Positions 1 through 9,674 of a DNA stretch of 64,000 nt are shown here, one piece after another. Origin of the DNA: Bufo bufo. Taxonomy: Eukaryota > Chordata > Amphibia > Anura > Bufonidae. Position numbers and translations under genes: made by a program. The notes beneath the pieces are model-generated. The model was given only the letters and a program-made list of their open reading frames with translations. It searched no databases and was not told where the DNA came from. Position 1 is the first letter of the stretch; the number at the start of each line of letters is the position of its first letter. Location: contig NC_053397.1 in NCBI RefSeq assembly GCF_905171765.1, positions 114,097,295 to 114,161,294 of the forward strand, in the 5' to 3' direction.

Positions 1-939
1 CCAACCTTGGTCAACATCTTGTTTTATATGTTTTATCATCTCTTCTAGTTGGCCTATTTTATCTTTTATTCCACGGGAGTGATCTGATAAATTGAAAAGA
101 CACCTCCCTGCGAATAATACTGTATGGCCATACAGAAGAAAATTTCTACAGTAAAGGATTAACTATTCTTATCGTCAAAAGCTGCACCAAAGGAAATTGC
201 GGAACAGAGTGGCAACTCCCGCGATCTTTGGAACTCCCGCGAAATTTAAACCAGCTTGCTGTATGGAGCGACTGAATAAGCCGGCAAATATTTAAAGCTC
301 CATTGAAGCAATAGGGAGACAGCAGACGCTAGATGGTAAGCCAAATATCGATTTAAAGTTTTCTTCAATTCAAAGCTCATATCGACCTTAAAAGGATATG
401 CTATAAGAGACTTTTCACATTATCAGGATTCCTGTGGACACTTTATGAACATATTGCGCTCCCAGTGAATACACCTACAACATTTTCAGTGACATTCAGT
501 TTCCCAAATTGGGATAGAGTGCTAGAAGATAATACCCCCTCTTTCCCAAATAACAGCATATACTTGAAGTTTTTTGGTGTGATATATATTATTGAATTTA
601 TTGACACTATTGAGTGGTATCGAATATTCTATTGAATATTTCAACATTGAATTTTCTACCATTCAATTTATCGAATATTTCTATCGAATATATTTTTATT
701 GAATATAGTATCGATCATATCTACCACAATATATGTGATTGTAATGTTGTATATTATTGCTACATTGTTCTTATAAATTTTATTACTTGTATATTATGGG
801 GATTTAATAAATATTTTCTGCATATGTCAATCTGGTTGCCAAGTATATGAGTGCTCGCTCATTTTCCTATTACTACATTTGCCTTTTAAGAGAGGGTGGG
901 GTGATTCCCTCTATATGAGCTTGCAGCACCATACCTTAA
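1..939. other. No gene recognised; AT-rich 3' flank of the ERV
   Basis: No convincing coding region. Positions 585-720 are AT-rich with recurring short TTGAATA/TCGAATA words. Positions 175-345 are more GC-balanced and contain a TATTTAAAG box about 50 bases upstream of an AGATGGTAAG, which could be the start of an old retroelement leader; this is only a suggestion. If the minus-strand ERV continued leftwards, its 3' LTR would lie here or beyond the window edge, but I could not find a copy of the LTR at 12942-13350. Confidence 0.4.
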
Positions 940-1346
940 CTACTTGCTAGTGAGCCACCACAACCTACCACTATTTTTTGTACATCCCTGCGAACGTGAG
1001 CATCCTACACCATGTTGAAGCAATAAATAGTCAATAGTTGCCCTATTCTGCAAGATAGCCTTTTTATATGATTGTATATCCAGCAGCATATCTTGCAGAA
1101 CTGCACTAGTGACATCTATCTGTTTTACCATACAACAGGCAAGTTTTGATATTGTCCTGTGGCTATATATGGCCAACCCTGGTACCCCTATCAAAGATAC
1201 CCCTTAACTCATGTATTCTGCTCTAGAGAGATTCACATTATAATCACAATTTTCTGGTAACTGTAGGGAAGTGTCTCTTCTGTGTCGTGTCTGCATTGCT
1301 GGGAATAGTGGTATCATTGCTAATGTCAACCTAGCTATTGTACAGG
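940..1346 (-). pseudogene. ERV env, transmembrane (TM) subunit fragment
   Basis: An open stretch on the minus strand (1194-940), with a related frame upstream to about 1346, reads as the ectodomain of a retroviral TM subunit. It has a heptad-like leucine helix ending LQNRATIDYLLLQHG, directly followed by a cysteine pair (CSRSQGC) where gamma-type TM proteins normally carry CX6CC. Here it is CX5C with no second C, so the motif is degenerate. The membrane anchor and cytoplasmic tail are not seen; the frame stops at 940. The upstream part of env lies on the far side of the Gypsy insertion, from 7903. Confidence 0.75.
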
Positions 1347-1351
1347 GTCCC

Positions 1352-1883
1352 TGTCACGGCCATGGCTATGACCGTGACTCCTGAACCGCATGCGGTTGTC
1401 AGCGGTTTAGTTTGGTTGTCAATCACAGGTGAGGGCTGTGGTATTTGCCTCACCTGTGGTTGCCGCTGGCAACAGTATGTACGTGGCAGCTTGCTATGTT
1501 ATGCATGCGGTTTCGTGTGATATGTATGTCTGTGTGCACTCTGTCTTATGTGTGGTGTGCACTTACATCTTCCCTTCACTGTGGTTGCCCGTGGCAACGT
1601 TTGGTTGTAGTGTGTACATGTGGTGGCAGTGTCCCGGTCTTCGGGCTGACTCCTAGGACATGCTGGCCACGCATGTCGTTGCCTGCGGCAACAGCCACAG
1701 TGTGTTCTTCAGTTGGACACTGTCTGTTTGAGTTTGTGTTTCCCTTCCCTGGTGCTGGAAGGGTTAACTCCCTTCCCAGTGTGTGTGTGACTCACTGGGT
1801 GTGTCTGACTGCTGGGTGTGGCTTCTTGGCCTATAAATCCTCACTGTTAGCATATGTCTGTGGGTTGCTTCAGCCATGCTTAG
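1352..1883 (+). repeat. 5' LTR-A, first 532 bp only
   Basis: This stretch is collinear, with no indels seen, with 6317-6848 and differs at roughly six positions. It begins with the terminal TGTCACGG. It contains a TATAAA-type box (GGCCTATAAATCC near 1830) with TSS-like context downstream. It stops abruptly at the sequence ATGCTTAG, where LTR-B starts. Confidence 0.88.
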
Positions 1884-2548
1884 TGTCACGAGGGTATCAA
1901 GAGCCACGTCTGACTCCGTTATACCCGGGGTCAGGAAGTCGCAGCGGGTGGCTGCGCGCTCTATATCTAAAGATCACGTTGTTTCTTAGTGATTGTTTTC
2001 TGTGTTTGCCTTGCTGTCCTTTTTGTCTCTCTCAGGGATCCGTAGCTTCTCCTCCTCAGCTGTTTCTTGTCTGCCACTCCCTACCTCCTTATATTCTCCC
2101 CTCACACTTCTCTAGTTGCCAGTTATAGAGCTTCCTGCCTGGACATCTATACTGACCCACTGGAGTGGTTAATCCTGGTTGTCGTTCCTGAGTGCTACCC
2201 TCCGGATCCCTGTTGGGCTTATTGTTGTCTCCTGTTGTCGCCCACCTGGGAATATATGTTGAGTCTGTGTTGTCTGTCCTCCCCTTGGTGTTTTCCCTTA
2301 GAGTTAGTGGTGCGGACTAGTGTTCCCATCGCCCTGTTCACTACCTAGGGCTCAGCTCAGGGAAAGCCAGGGCTTTAGGCACGTGATCGGCGTACGGGTG
2401 AGGAACCCGTCTAGGGACGTCAGGGCAGCCAGGTGCCAGCCGCCAGGTGAGTCAGGGGTCACCATCTTCCCTCTCACTTGGGCAGGGCCTTCCTCGTTCC
2501 CTCCCTCTGTGTCACGTATGTGATAGCCACGCCGACCGTGATATTATA
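1884..2548 (+). repeat. LTR-B of a second Gypsy family, replacing the rest of the 5' LTR
   Basis: It starts TGTCACGAGGG and ends near ATATTATA. The same LTR occurs alone and in reverse orientation at 31997-32642, where it has its own TSD, so LTR-B is an independent LTR and not the normal R-U5 of LTR-A. A TGG that could start a primer binding site follows at 2551, but I do not recognise the primer tRNA. Confidence 0.8.
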
Positions 2549-2644
2549 ACTGGCCCTTACTTTTTGAGAAAAAATAAAAATAAAAAAAATTTATATAATT
2601 TTTTGTTTGTTGTTTTTTTTTTCTCTCTCTACTTAGAATCCAAT

Positions 2645-5600
2645 ATGGATCCTATTGATGCCTTGGCAGAACAGCTTCAAAGCCTTTCTTTGGAGGTGGC
2701 AGGATTGAAGGTGTCTGTTCTCCAACAACAGCAGCAAATGCAGCAGACCGCACCCCCAGCGGTTGCTATGGGTAACCAGGTTGTCACTGAACCCAAGGTT
2801 GCTCTTCCCGACAAATTTTCTGGGGGAAGGGACAAATTTGCGACGTTCCGTGAGGCCTGCAAATTATATTTTAAGTTGCGCCCTTACTCCTCAGGTCATG
2901 AAGAACAGCGGGTAGGGATTGTCATTTCCCTGCTTCAGGGGGATCCGCAATCCTGGGCGTTCTTGTTACCCCCTGGTTCTCAGGCTCTTCGGTCAGTGGA
3001 GGGATTTTTTGGGGCTTTGGGTCTCATATATGATGACCCTGACCGAGTCGCCCTGGCTGAGTCGAAGTTACGGAGACTCCTACAGGGAGATCGGTCAGCA
3101 GAGGAATATTGCTCAGAGTTCCGTAGGTGGGCTACGGATACTCAGTGGAACGACCCGGCTCTCAGGAGTCAGTTCTGCTCTGGGTTATCTGAAAGGGTTA
3201 AGGATGCACTGGCGCTGTATGAGACCCCCTTTTCCCTTGATGCTGTTATGTCCCTCTCTATCAGAATAGATAGACGTCTTAGGGAGAGATCGAAAATTCC
3301 GGAGCAATTGGTTACCTCTCCCAAGCAACAGTCAGCCTGTACTGACTTAGATGAGCCTATGCAGCTAGGCGGAACTTCTCGTCAGGTCCGTCCTCCCGAG
3401 GTTCGCCGTAGGGGGGGGGCTTGTTTTTTCTGTGGGGGGAGGGGTCATTTCATTAATGTCTGTCCCTCCTTTCTCAAAAACAAAAGACCGTCGGAAAAAC
3501 TACTAACCCCGGGCTGTGCGGAGGATGTCAGCCGGGGGGTATACGTTTCCTCCATACGAACATCTCAATTTGTGTTACCAGCGGTCATTGTTTTTGGTGT
3601 TAAGACGGAGTCTATTTCTGTTTTTCTAGACAGTGGAGCAGGGGTAAACTTGATTGATGCCCATTTTGCCCGCACTATGGGTTTGTCTCTCTGTACGCTG
3701 CAGAGACCTATTCCCGTATTCGCTATAGATTCTGCTCCTCTGTCTCAGAGAAACCTCACCCACATTGTTCGTAATTTACACCTTCGGGTAGGGGACCACC
3801 ATAATGAGTGTCTTTCATGTTACGTTCTGGAGGGCCTTCCCTCTCCGGTGGTATTGGGTCTTCCCTGGTTGGTAGCGCACAATCCAGTGGTGGATTGGCA
3901 GGCCAGGGAGATATTGGAGTGGAGTGAGCATTGCAGAGAGAATTGCTTAAATAACAATTGCTTAATCGCCTCCATAGCTTCCCTACCTACATTTATTTCG
4001 GACTTTGAGGACGTTTTTTCTGAAAAGGGTTGTCAGAAACTACCACCTCATCGTCCTTATGATTGCCCGGTTAACCTGATTCCCGGGGCAAAATTACCCA
4101 AGTCCAGGTTGTATAATCTTTCGGGTCCCGAGAGACAAGCCATGAAAGATTATATCTCCGAGAGTCTGGCTAAGGGACACATCAGACCCTCTTCTTCACC
4201 CGTGGCTGCAGGGTTTTTCTTTGTTAAAAAGAAAGATGGGGGCCTGCGTCCTTGCTTAGATTTCCGTGAGTTAAACCAGATAACCATCCGTGACCCATAC
4301 CCTCTTCCTCTCATTCCTGACCTTTTTAATCAGATTGCGGGTGCTAAGTGGTTCTCCAAACTTGATCTTAGGGGGGCCTACAATCTGATTCGTATCAGGG
4401 AAGGGGATGAGTGGAAGACAGCTTTTAACACCCCTGAGGGGCATTATGAAAATCTAGTTATGCCTTTCGGTCTGACCAATGCCCCTGCTGTCTTCCAACA
4501 TTTCGTTAATGATATTTTTAGTCATCTCATCGGCAGGTTTGTAGTCATATACCTAGATGATATCTTAATTTATTCGGCTGATCTGAAAACACATGAGGTG
4601 CATGTCAGGCAAGTACTGCAGGTCCTACGGACGAATAAATTATATGTGAAAATTGAAAAATATGTCTTCGCTGTTCAGGAATTACAGTTCCTGGGATATC
4701 TATTATCTGCTTCAGGTTTCCGCATGGATCCTGGGAAGGTCCAGGCAATTTTAGATTGGGATCTTCCTGAGAACCTTAAAGCCCTACAACGGTTTTTGGG
4801 TTTCGCTAATTTCTATAGAAAGTTCATTAAAAATTATTCAGTGATCGTTAAACCCCTTACCGACATGACTAGGAAGGGGACGGATTTTTCCAAATGGTCT
4901 GACGCCGCTAAAGATGCATTTTCCTCTCTAAAGGAGAGGTTTACCTCGGCACCTGTTCTAATTCAACCTGATGTCTCCCAGCCTTTTATTGTCGAGGTAG
5001 ATGCCTCAGAGGTGGGAGTGGGAGCTGTATTGTCTCAGGGTCCGTCTCCTGGCAAATGGCGTCCTTGCGCTTTCTTTTCCAAAAAATTATCTTCTGCGGA
5101 GAAGAATTATGATATTGGAAATAGGGAACTGTTGGCGATTAAACTGGCGCTTGAAGAGTGGCGTCACTTCTTAGAGGGAGCAATCCACCCCGTCACGGTG
5201 ATTACGGATCACAAGAACCTTCTGTACCTAGAATCGGCTAAGCGTCTCACCCCTAGACAAGCTAGGTGGTCGCTATTCTTTACCAGATTTAACTTTGTAA
5301 TCACCTATCGTCCTGGGGCAAAAAATACCAAGGCAGACGCATTATCTCGTAGTTTCCCTGGAGGGGGTAATGTTTGTGATCCGGTACCTATTTTACAAAG
5401 AGGAGTGGTTGTCTCTGCTGTACACTCTGTTCTAGAGGGAAAGGTGTTAGAGGCTCAGGGGGACGCCCCGGCCTCTTGCCCCTCAGAGAAATTGTTTGTA
5501 CCGTTAAACCTGCGTCTTGAATTATTAAAAGAACATCATAATTCGGCACTTGCTGGACACCCGGGTAGTAAAGCAACCTTGGAGCTTTTATCTCGTCGTT

Positions 5601-6349
5601 TTTGGTGGCCAAGGTTGCGTCAGGATGTAATGGATTTCGTGTCTACTTGTTCTACTTGTGCACGCGCGAAAGTCTCTCATACACGTCCAGCAGGGTCTTT
5701 ATTGCCACTTTTCATCCCCAATAGGCCATGGACACATCTGTCAATGGATTTCATCACTGACTTACCGTTGTCGGCGGGTAAAACAGTTATCTTGGTAGTA
5801 GTAGACAGGTTTAGCAAAATGGTACACTTTATTGCGCTACCCGCACTTCCTAATGCTAAAACTCTCGCTCAGGTGTTTATCAGTGAAATCGTGAAGCTTC
5901 ACGGGGTCCCTTCCGATGTGGTTTCGGATCGGGGAACCCAGTTTATTTCTAAGTTTTGGAAAGCTTTTTGTTCCCGTTTGGGGGTTCACTTGTCCTTTTC
6001 CTCAGCTTTCCATCCTCAGTCGAATGGACAGACTGAGCGTACCAACCAAAACCTAGAAACATATTTAAGGTGTTTTGTGGAGTGGGGACGTGTGTGGAGA
6101 GTCCCCTCGTTCATCTCTCTGTGGTTCTCCCCCCTGTGTCGCTGGTGCGGGCTGCAGGCCTCGTCGGACTGGCTGAGTTGTGTGCTGGGAGAGGATGCAG
6201 CTGACAGCGACTTTTTGGGAACCGTGTCTGAGAGTGGACGTCCCCTTCTCCCATCCCTTTGTGTGAGTCCCTCACTAGTTTCCTTTTTTTGGTGGGGGGG
6301 CTTTGAGGGGTGGGAGTGTCACGGCCATGGCTATGACCGTGACTCCTGA
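2645..6349 (+). CDS. gag-pol: Gypsy Gag-Pol polyprotein, single frame, integrase C-terminus lost
   Basis: One uninterrupted frame of about 1234 codons. I place the start at ATG 2645 (MDPIDALAEQ), because the 66 in-frame codons upstream lie in LTR-B and a T-rich leader. By approximate residue: Gag with a coiled-coil N-terminus and glutamine run (25-40), one CCHC zinc knuckle (CFFCGGRGHFINVC, about 258), aspartic protease (FLDSGAG, about 328), reverse transcriptase with YLDD (about 635), RNase H (EVDASEVGVG, about 785), and integrase with an HHCC zinc domain (about 960-1000) and the D, D, E residues (MDFITDLP, VSDRGTQF, NGQTERTNQ). After YLRCF (near 6073) the frame runs into 3' untranslated sequence and ends inside the 3' LTR. 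The GPY/F or chromodomain region is therefore missing through a deletion. Fusion of gag and pol in one frame is usual in this lineage. Confidence 0.9.
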   Translation: MDPIDALAEQLQSLSLEVAGLKVSVLQQQQQMQQTAPPAVAMGNQVVTEPKVALPDKFSGGRDKFATFREACKLYFKLRPYSSGHEEQRVGIVISLLQGDPQSWAFLLPPGSQALRSVEGFFGALGLIYDDPDRVALAESKLRRLLQGDRSAEEYCSEFRRWATDTQWNDPALRSQFCSGLSERVKDALALYETPFSLDAVMSLSIRIDRRLRERSKIPEQLVTSPKQQSACTDLDEPMQLGGTSRQVRPPEVRRRGGACFFCGGRGHFINVCPSFLKNKRPSEKLLTPGCAEDVSRGVYVSSIRTSQFVLPAVIVFGVKTESISVFLDSGAGVNLIDAHFARTMGLSLCTLQRPIPVFAIDSAPLSQRNLTHIVRNLHLRVGDHHNECLSCYVLEGLPSPVVLGLPWLVAHNPVVDWQAREILEWSEHCRENCLNNNCLIASIASLPTFISDFEDVFSEKGCQKLPPHRPYDCPVNLIPGAKLPKSRLYNLSGPERQAMKDYISESLAKGHIRPSSSPVAAGFFFVKKKDGGLRPCLDFRELNQITIRDPYPLPLIPDLFNQIAGAKWFSKLDLRGAYNLIRIREGDEWKTAFNTPEGHYENLVMPFGLTNAPAVFQHFVNDIFSHLIGRFVVIYLDDILIYSADLKTHEVHVRQVLQVLRTNKLYVKIEKYVFAVQELQFLGYLLSASGFRMDPGKVQAILDWDLPENLKALQRFLGFANFYRKFIKNYSVIVKPLTDMTRKGTDFSKWSDAAKDAFSSLKERFTSAPVLIQPDVSQPFIVEVDASEVGVGAVLSQGPSPGKWRPCAFFSKKLSSAEKNYDIGNRELLAIKLALEEWRHFLEGAIHPVTVITDHKNLLYLESAKRLTPRQARWSLFFTRFNFVITYRPGAKNTKADALSRSFPGGGNVCDPVPILQRGVVVSAVHSVLEGKVLEAQGDAPASCPSEKLFVPLNLRLELLKEHHNSALAGHPGSKATLELLSRRFWWPRLRQDVMDFVSTCSTCARAKVSHTRPAGSLLPLFIPNRPWTHLSMDFITDLPLSAGKTVILVVVDRFSKMVHFIALPALPNAKTLAQVFISEIVKLHGVPSDVVSDRGTQFISKFWKAFCSRLGVHLSFSSAFHPQSNGQTERTNQNLETYLRCFVEWGRVWRVPSFISLWFSPLCRWCGLQASSDWLSCVLGEDAADSDFLGTVSESGRPLLPSLCVSPSLVSFFWWGGFEGWECHGHGYDRDS

Positions 6350-7897
6350 ACCGCATGCGGTTGTCAGCGGTTTAGTTTGGTTGTCAATCACAGGTGAGGG
6401 CTGTGGTATTTGCCTCACCTGTGGTTGCTGCTGGCAACAGTATGTACGTGGCAGCTTGCTATGTTATGCATGCGGTTTCGTGTGATATGTATGTCTGTGT
6501 GCACTCTGTCTTATGTGTGGTGTGCACTTACATCTTCCCTTCACTGTGGTTGCCCGTGGCAACATTTGGTTGTAGTGTGTACATGTGGTGGCAGTGTCCC
6601 GGCCTTCGGGCTGACTCCCAGGACATGCTGGCCACGCATGTCGTTGCCTGCGGCAACAGCCACAGTGTGTTCTTCAGTTGGACACTGTCTGTTTGAGTTT
6701 GTGTTTCCCTTCCCTGGTGCTGGAAGGGTTAACTCCCTTCCCAGTGTGTGTGTGACTCACTGGGTGTGTCTGACTGCTGGGTGTGGCTTCTTGGCCTATA
6801 AAGCCTCATTGTTAGCATATGTCTGTGGGTTGCTTCAGCCATGCTTAGCTGCAGCAGCCTCCTGTGTTTACCAACTGCCAGTGAGAGCCACCCTTGTGGT
6901 TCATAAATATTATGTCACATTAAGTTTATGTTCATCTTTATGTGTGATGTCTATGTGATGGTCTGTTGGGATTTTCCTATGTTGTTTAGTGCAGCTTATG
7001 GATCTGGATTCCTGTTTGCACAGGGATCCAGTCAGCAAGGCTGTGGCAGGTAGGTGAAACTCGGATAGTTCACCTGCCATATCCGTAAGGCTACTTTCAC
7101 ACTAGCCTTCGGAGCGGATCCGTCTGATGTTTGATCAGACGGATCCGCTCCAATAATGCAGACGTTTGCATCCGTTCAGAACGGATCCGTCTGCATTATT
7201 ACTTAGAAAATTCTCTAAGTCAGAAAGTAGCCTGGGCGGATCCGTTCAGACTTTACATTGAAAGTCAATGGGGAACGGATCCGCTTGAAGATTGAGCCAT
7301 ATAGTGTCATCTTCAAGCGGATCCGTCCCTATTGACTTCCATTATAAGTCTGGACGGATCCGCTCGCCTCCGCACGGCCAGGCGGACACCCGAACGCTGC
7401 AAGCAGCGTTCAGGTGTCCGCTCACTGAGCGGAGCGGAGGCTGAGCGCTGGCAGGCGGATGCATTCTCAGTGGATCCGCCTCCACTGAGAATGCATTGGG
7501 GCCAGACGGATGCGTTCGGGGCCGCTCGTGAGCCCCTTCAAACGGAGCGCACGAGCGGACACCCGAACGCTAGTGTGAAAGTAGCCTAAGTCTGTTTGTG
7601 TTCCCCTTTTCCCTGCAGCTTGGCCAGTGAGACCCTTGTTCCTCCGTGTCCAGTAGGAACAGGCCGTCTTACCTTGACTCCTAGCCCAGGGACCGGTCGG
7701 AGGGTGAGTTAGGGATCCGAGGTTCCGGAGCAAGGGTCCTCCTACCTTAAAGGTCGGCCCATGCAGCTAGGAGTTAGGGTCAGGTTAGGGACGCTTTAGG
7801 AGGTGACCTGCTCCCTAATCCTGTTGTCCTGGCCGAGCAGCCATAACATCACGTGGCATCGCACGGCTGAGGATTTTTCCCATCCCCAGCCGTGACA
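6317..7897 (+). repeat. 3' LTR-A (1581 bp including a 501-bp MITE insertion)
   Basis: It begins TGTCACGG directly after the polypurine tract and ends GCCGTGACA before the TSD GTCCC. Subtracting the MITE and its 3-bp TSD leaves about 1080 bp, the likely original LTR length. It carries the R-U5 part that the 5' copy lacks. Confidence 0.85.
7089..7586. mobile_element. Harbinger-type MITE in the 3' LTR
   Basis: The ends are inverted repeats (GGCTACTTTCACACTAG at the left, its reverse complement at 7570-7586), flanked by the 3-bp TSD TAA (7086-7088 and 7587-7589). A 3-bp TWA-type TSD with GG ends fits PIF/Harbinger. The 498-bp interior is made of short palindromes centred on GGATCC (eight occurrences) and has no coding capacity. 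The family name is inference from TSD and termini. Confidence 0.8.
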
Positions 7898-7902
7898 GTC
7901 CC

Positions 7903-8016
7903 TCTGTAATATTGGCTGGTATATATGTGTGACTAGTATTTCCACAGGCCAATACCCATCCTGCTGGCAGAGGTACATGTTTGTCTAGGGATGGTACTGT
8001 TTTTGTAATATTACAT

Positions 8017-8063
<47 letters not shown>

Positions 8064-8320
8064 TTATACTATCTTTTTACAACTTTCTAGATTTCTATCA
8101 TATTACTTTGCAGAGTCTCATATGTAGGACAGTTATAACAAGCATGATAAGGATTTACATATCCATATTTAACATCATGATCCTGCAAATCTGTGTCATT
8201 TGATTGGGAACGTAGGAGCCCTGTCCATACATCTACTGGGGTGGGGACTGCAATTATCAAGGCACTACATTTCAGCCGTCTCGAGGAAATTCCCGACTGC
8301 GTCATCTCGTTGGGGGTCAA
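7903..8320 (-). pseudogene. ERV env, surface (SU) subunit remnant
   Basis: The minus-strand frames between 8320 and 7903 contain a proline/glycine motif followed by CGN (PLPAGWVLACGNTSHTYIP), typical of the C-terminal half of gamma-type SU. A further cysteine-containing piece is near 8100-8150. An AT microsatellite (8021-8058) interrupts it. About 400 bp is far less than a normal SU gene, so most of SU was deleted before or after the Gypsy insertion. Receptor-binding function cannot be inferred. Confidence 0.65.
8021..8058. repeat. (AT)n microsatellite
   Basis: About 38 bp of alternating AT with one phase break near 8040. It lies inside the env remnant. Confidence 0.95.
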
Positions 8321-8760
8321 GGCTGTCTGCCTCCGTTAGTACCCCTTCTGTATCTTCTTCGAGGTCAAGGCTGTCTGCCCCCGTTAGTACCTCCTGTCCT
8401 TCTTCAAGGCCAAGGCTGTCTGCCTCTGTTCCTGCCTCCTCTCTTTCTCTCACAAGCTTCACTCGGGTGGCGTGAATCCAAATTGGAGATTGTTCAGTCA
8501 GCACAGCTGTTCTGGTTACTGCAACCACGGTAGTAGGTGGGCCATATACGAAATCACCTTGAGCTCTTCCTTTCTTCAGTGTTTCGACCACCACCTAATC
8601 CCCCACCCTGTATGGGTGGGTGGGTTCCTGTGGAAAAGAGGGAGACTTACAAGCAACTTTGTTCTCAGTTTTGTTAAGTACCTGTATCAATTTGGTGACA
8701 TAGTCTTCCCTTATTAAATCAAGGTCTCCTCCCTGCACTATCATTAGGCCCAGGGGGTGG
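8265..8760 (-). pseudogene. ERV integrase, C-terminal domain with acidic repeat tail
   Basis: On the minus strand, sequence around 8720-8470 reads like the C-terminal SH3-like domain of gammaretroviral integrase (HPYRVGDWV, then a GP..VV core and PIWIHATRVK). It is followed by an unusual tail (8460-8316) of three 45-48 bp tandem units. Each encodes about 15-16 residues around EADSL/GADSL with acidic stretches. In gamma-like viruses the end of pol overlaps the start of env, and the env remnant here starts in the same place. The upstream zinc and catalytic domains of integrase are not recognisable between 8760 and 9050. Confidence 0.75.
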
Positions 8761-9049
8761 GGAAAGGCCTCCCCTAGAGTATCTCAATGCTGTTATGTCC
8801 TACTCCGTGGAAATGTGCTATTAAGATGGAAGCACTGTGTTGGGGGAATACATAACTTCCCCTCTTTGCAGACTAATTCTAACTTAGGATTTTTCTGCAA
8901 TACTGGATATCACCAGTCTTGCTGTTCCTGTTCAGTGGCATACCACTGAAGATCAGTAAGTATTTGCAACATCTCAGGGGTTGGAGGTGCCAGACATGGC
9001 ATCTCCCAATGGTTACACAAACCTGTGGGGTTGCATTTGACCACTCATT

Positions 9050-9547
9050 TCGCCACCTTATCTGCCAGCGCATTGCCCTGTGAGACATGATCCTTATCAT
9101 CTGCTGCCGTGAATCCTCACCTCTGCGAAATCATACCATGGTCCCACACTACCCCATGTGCGTACCTACTCTCAGTATAGATGGTGACAGGTCTATTAGC
9201 ATGTAGAATACATGCTCTAGCGAGTGCAATGAGCTCAGCTGCCTGCTGTGTTGAGTGTGGATGCCGTTGAGTAGGCCTACAACATCATGAGTGGTGTGCA
9301 AAATGGTGTAATGTCACATTGTGAAAGGAGTTGCCAACTCTACTATCATAGCACAGGCTGCAAGAGAACACAGACATGCCGGCATCCCTTGAACAGGGGT
9401 GGACATTACCTTTGAGAAAAATACACAAGGACGCAACTTGCCTCCGTTTTCTTGTGTCAGTACACCCGCCATGGTTTTACAATTTTGGCGTGCAAACATG
9501 TGGAAGGGAATATTATTGTCAGGGAGGCCCAGCCCTGGACTCGACAT
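9050..9547 (-). pseudogene. ERV RNase H domain, frameshifted
   Basis: Two minus-strand pieces align in order with a retroviral connection/RNase H domain. Positions 9547-9314 contain GVLTQENGGKLRP and FFSK, followed by the cysteine/alanine helix of the connection. Positions 9250-9050 contain AAELIALARAC and TIYTESRYA, in which the usual YTDSRYA aspartate is replaced by glutamate. The pieces lie in different frames with stops between, so the gene is dead. Confidence 0.75.
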
Positions 9548-9674
9548 GAGTAATTATTTCAGATAATCAAATGCATTGTACATTTCAGAAGACCATTTAA
9601 TCAAATCTGGATTTCCGTCCAGAATGGCTTGCCTCAAAACATTGTCATAATAGGAGCAATCAGGAATCCATTGT

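Larger units (their letters stand above)
1352..7897 (+). mobile_element. Ty3/Gypsy LTR retrotransposon, chimeric 5' LTR
   Basis: The element begins TGTCACGGCC at 1352 and ends CCGTGACA at 7897, flanked by the 5-bp TSD GTCCC (1347-1351 and 7898-7902). The insertion site is ERV env. Between the LTRs lies one long gag-pol frame (2645-6349). A purine-rich tract (GAGGGGTGGGAG) ends at 6316, directly before the 3' LTR. The first 532 bp of the two LTRs match with about six differences by eye. After that the 5' copy switches to an unrelated LTR (LTR-B, 1884-2548), while the 3' copy continues to a normal end. The integrase C-terminus is deleted, so the element is non-autonomous as it stands. Confidence 0.9.

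Noticed and set aside
1..939. 3' LTR of the ERV
   Set aside because: No match to the 12942-13350 LTR could be found by eye; it may lie outside the window or be lost.
1338..2523. Short frames in the 5' LTR read as cysteine/valine-rich proteins
   Set aside because: Duplicated in the 3' LTR with the same sequence; they are LTR DNA, not genes.
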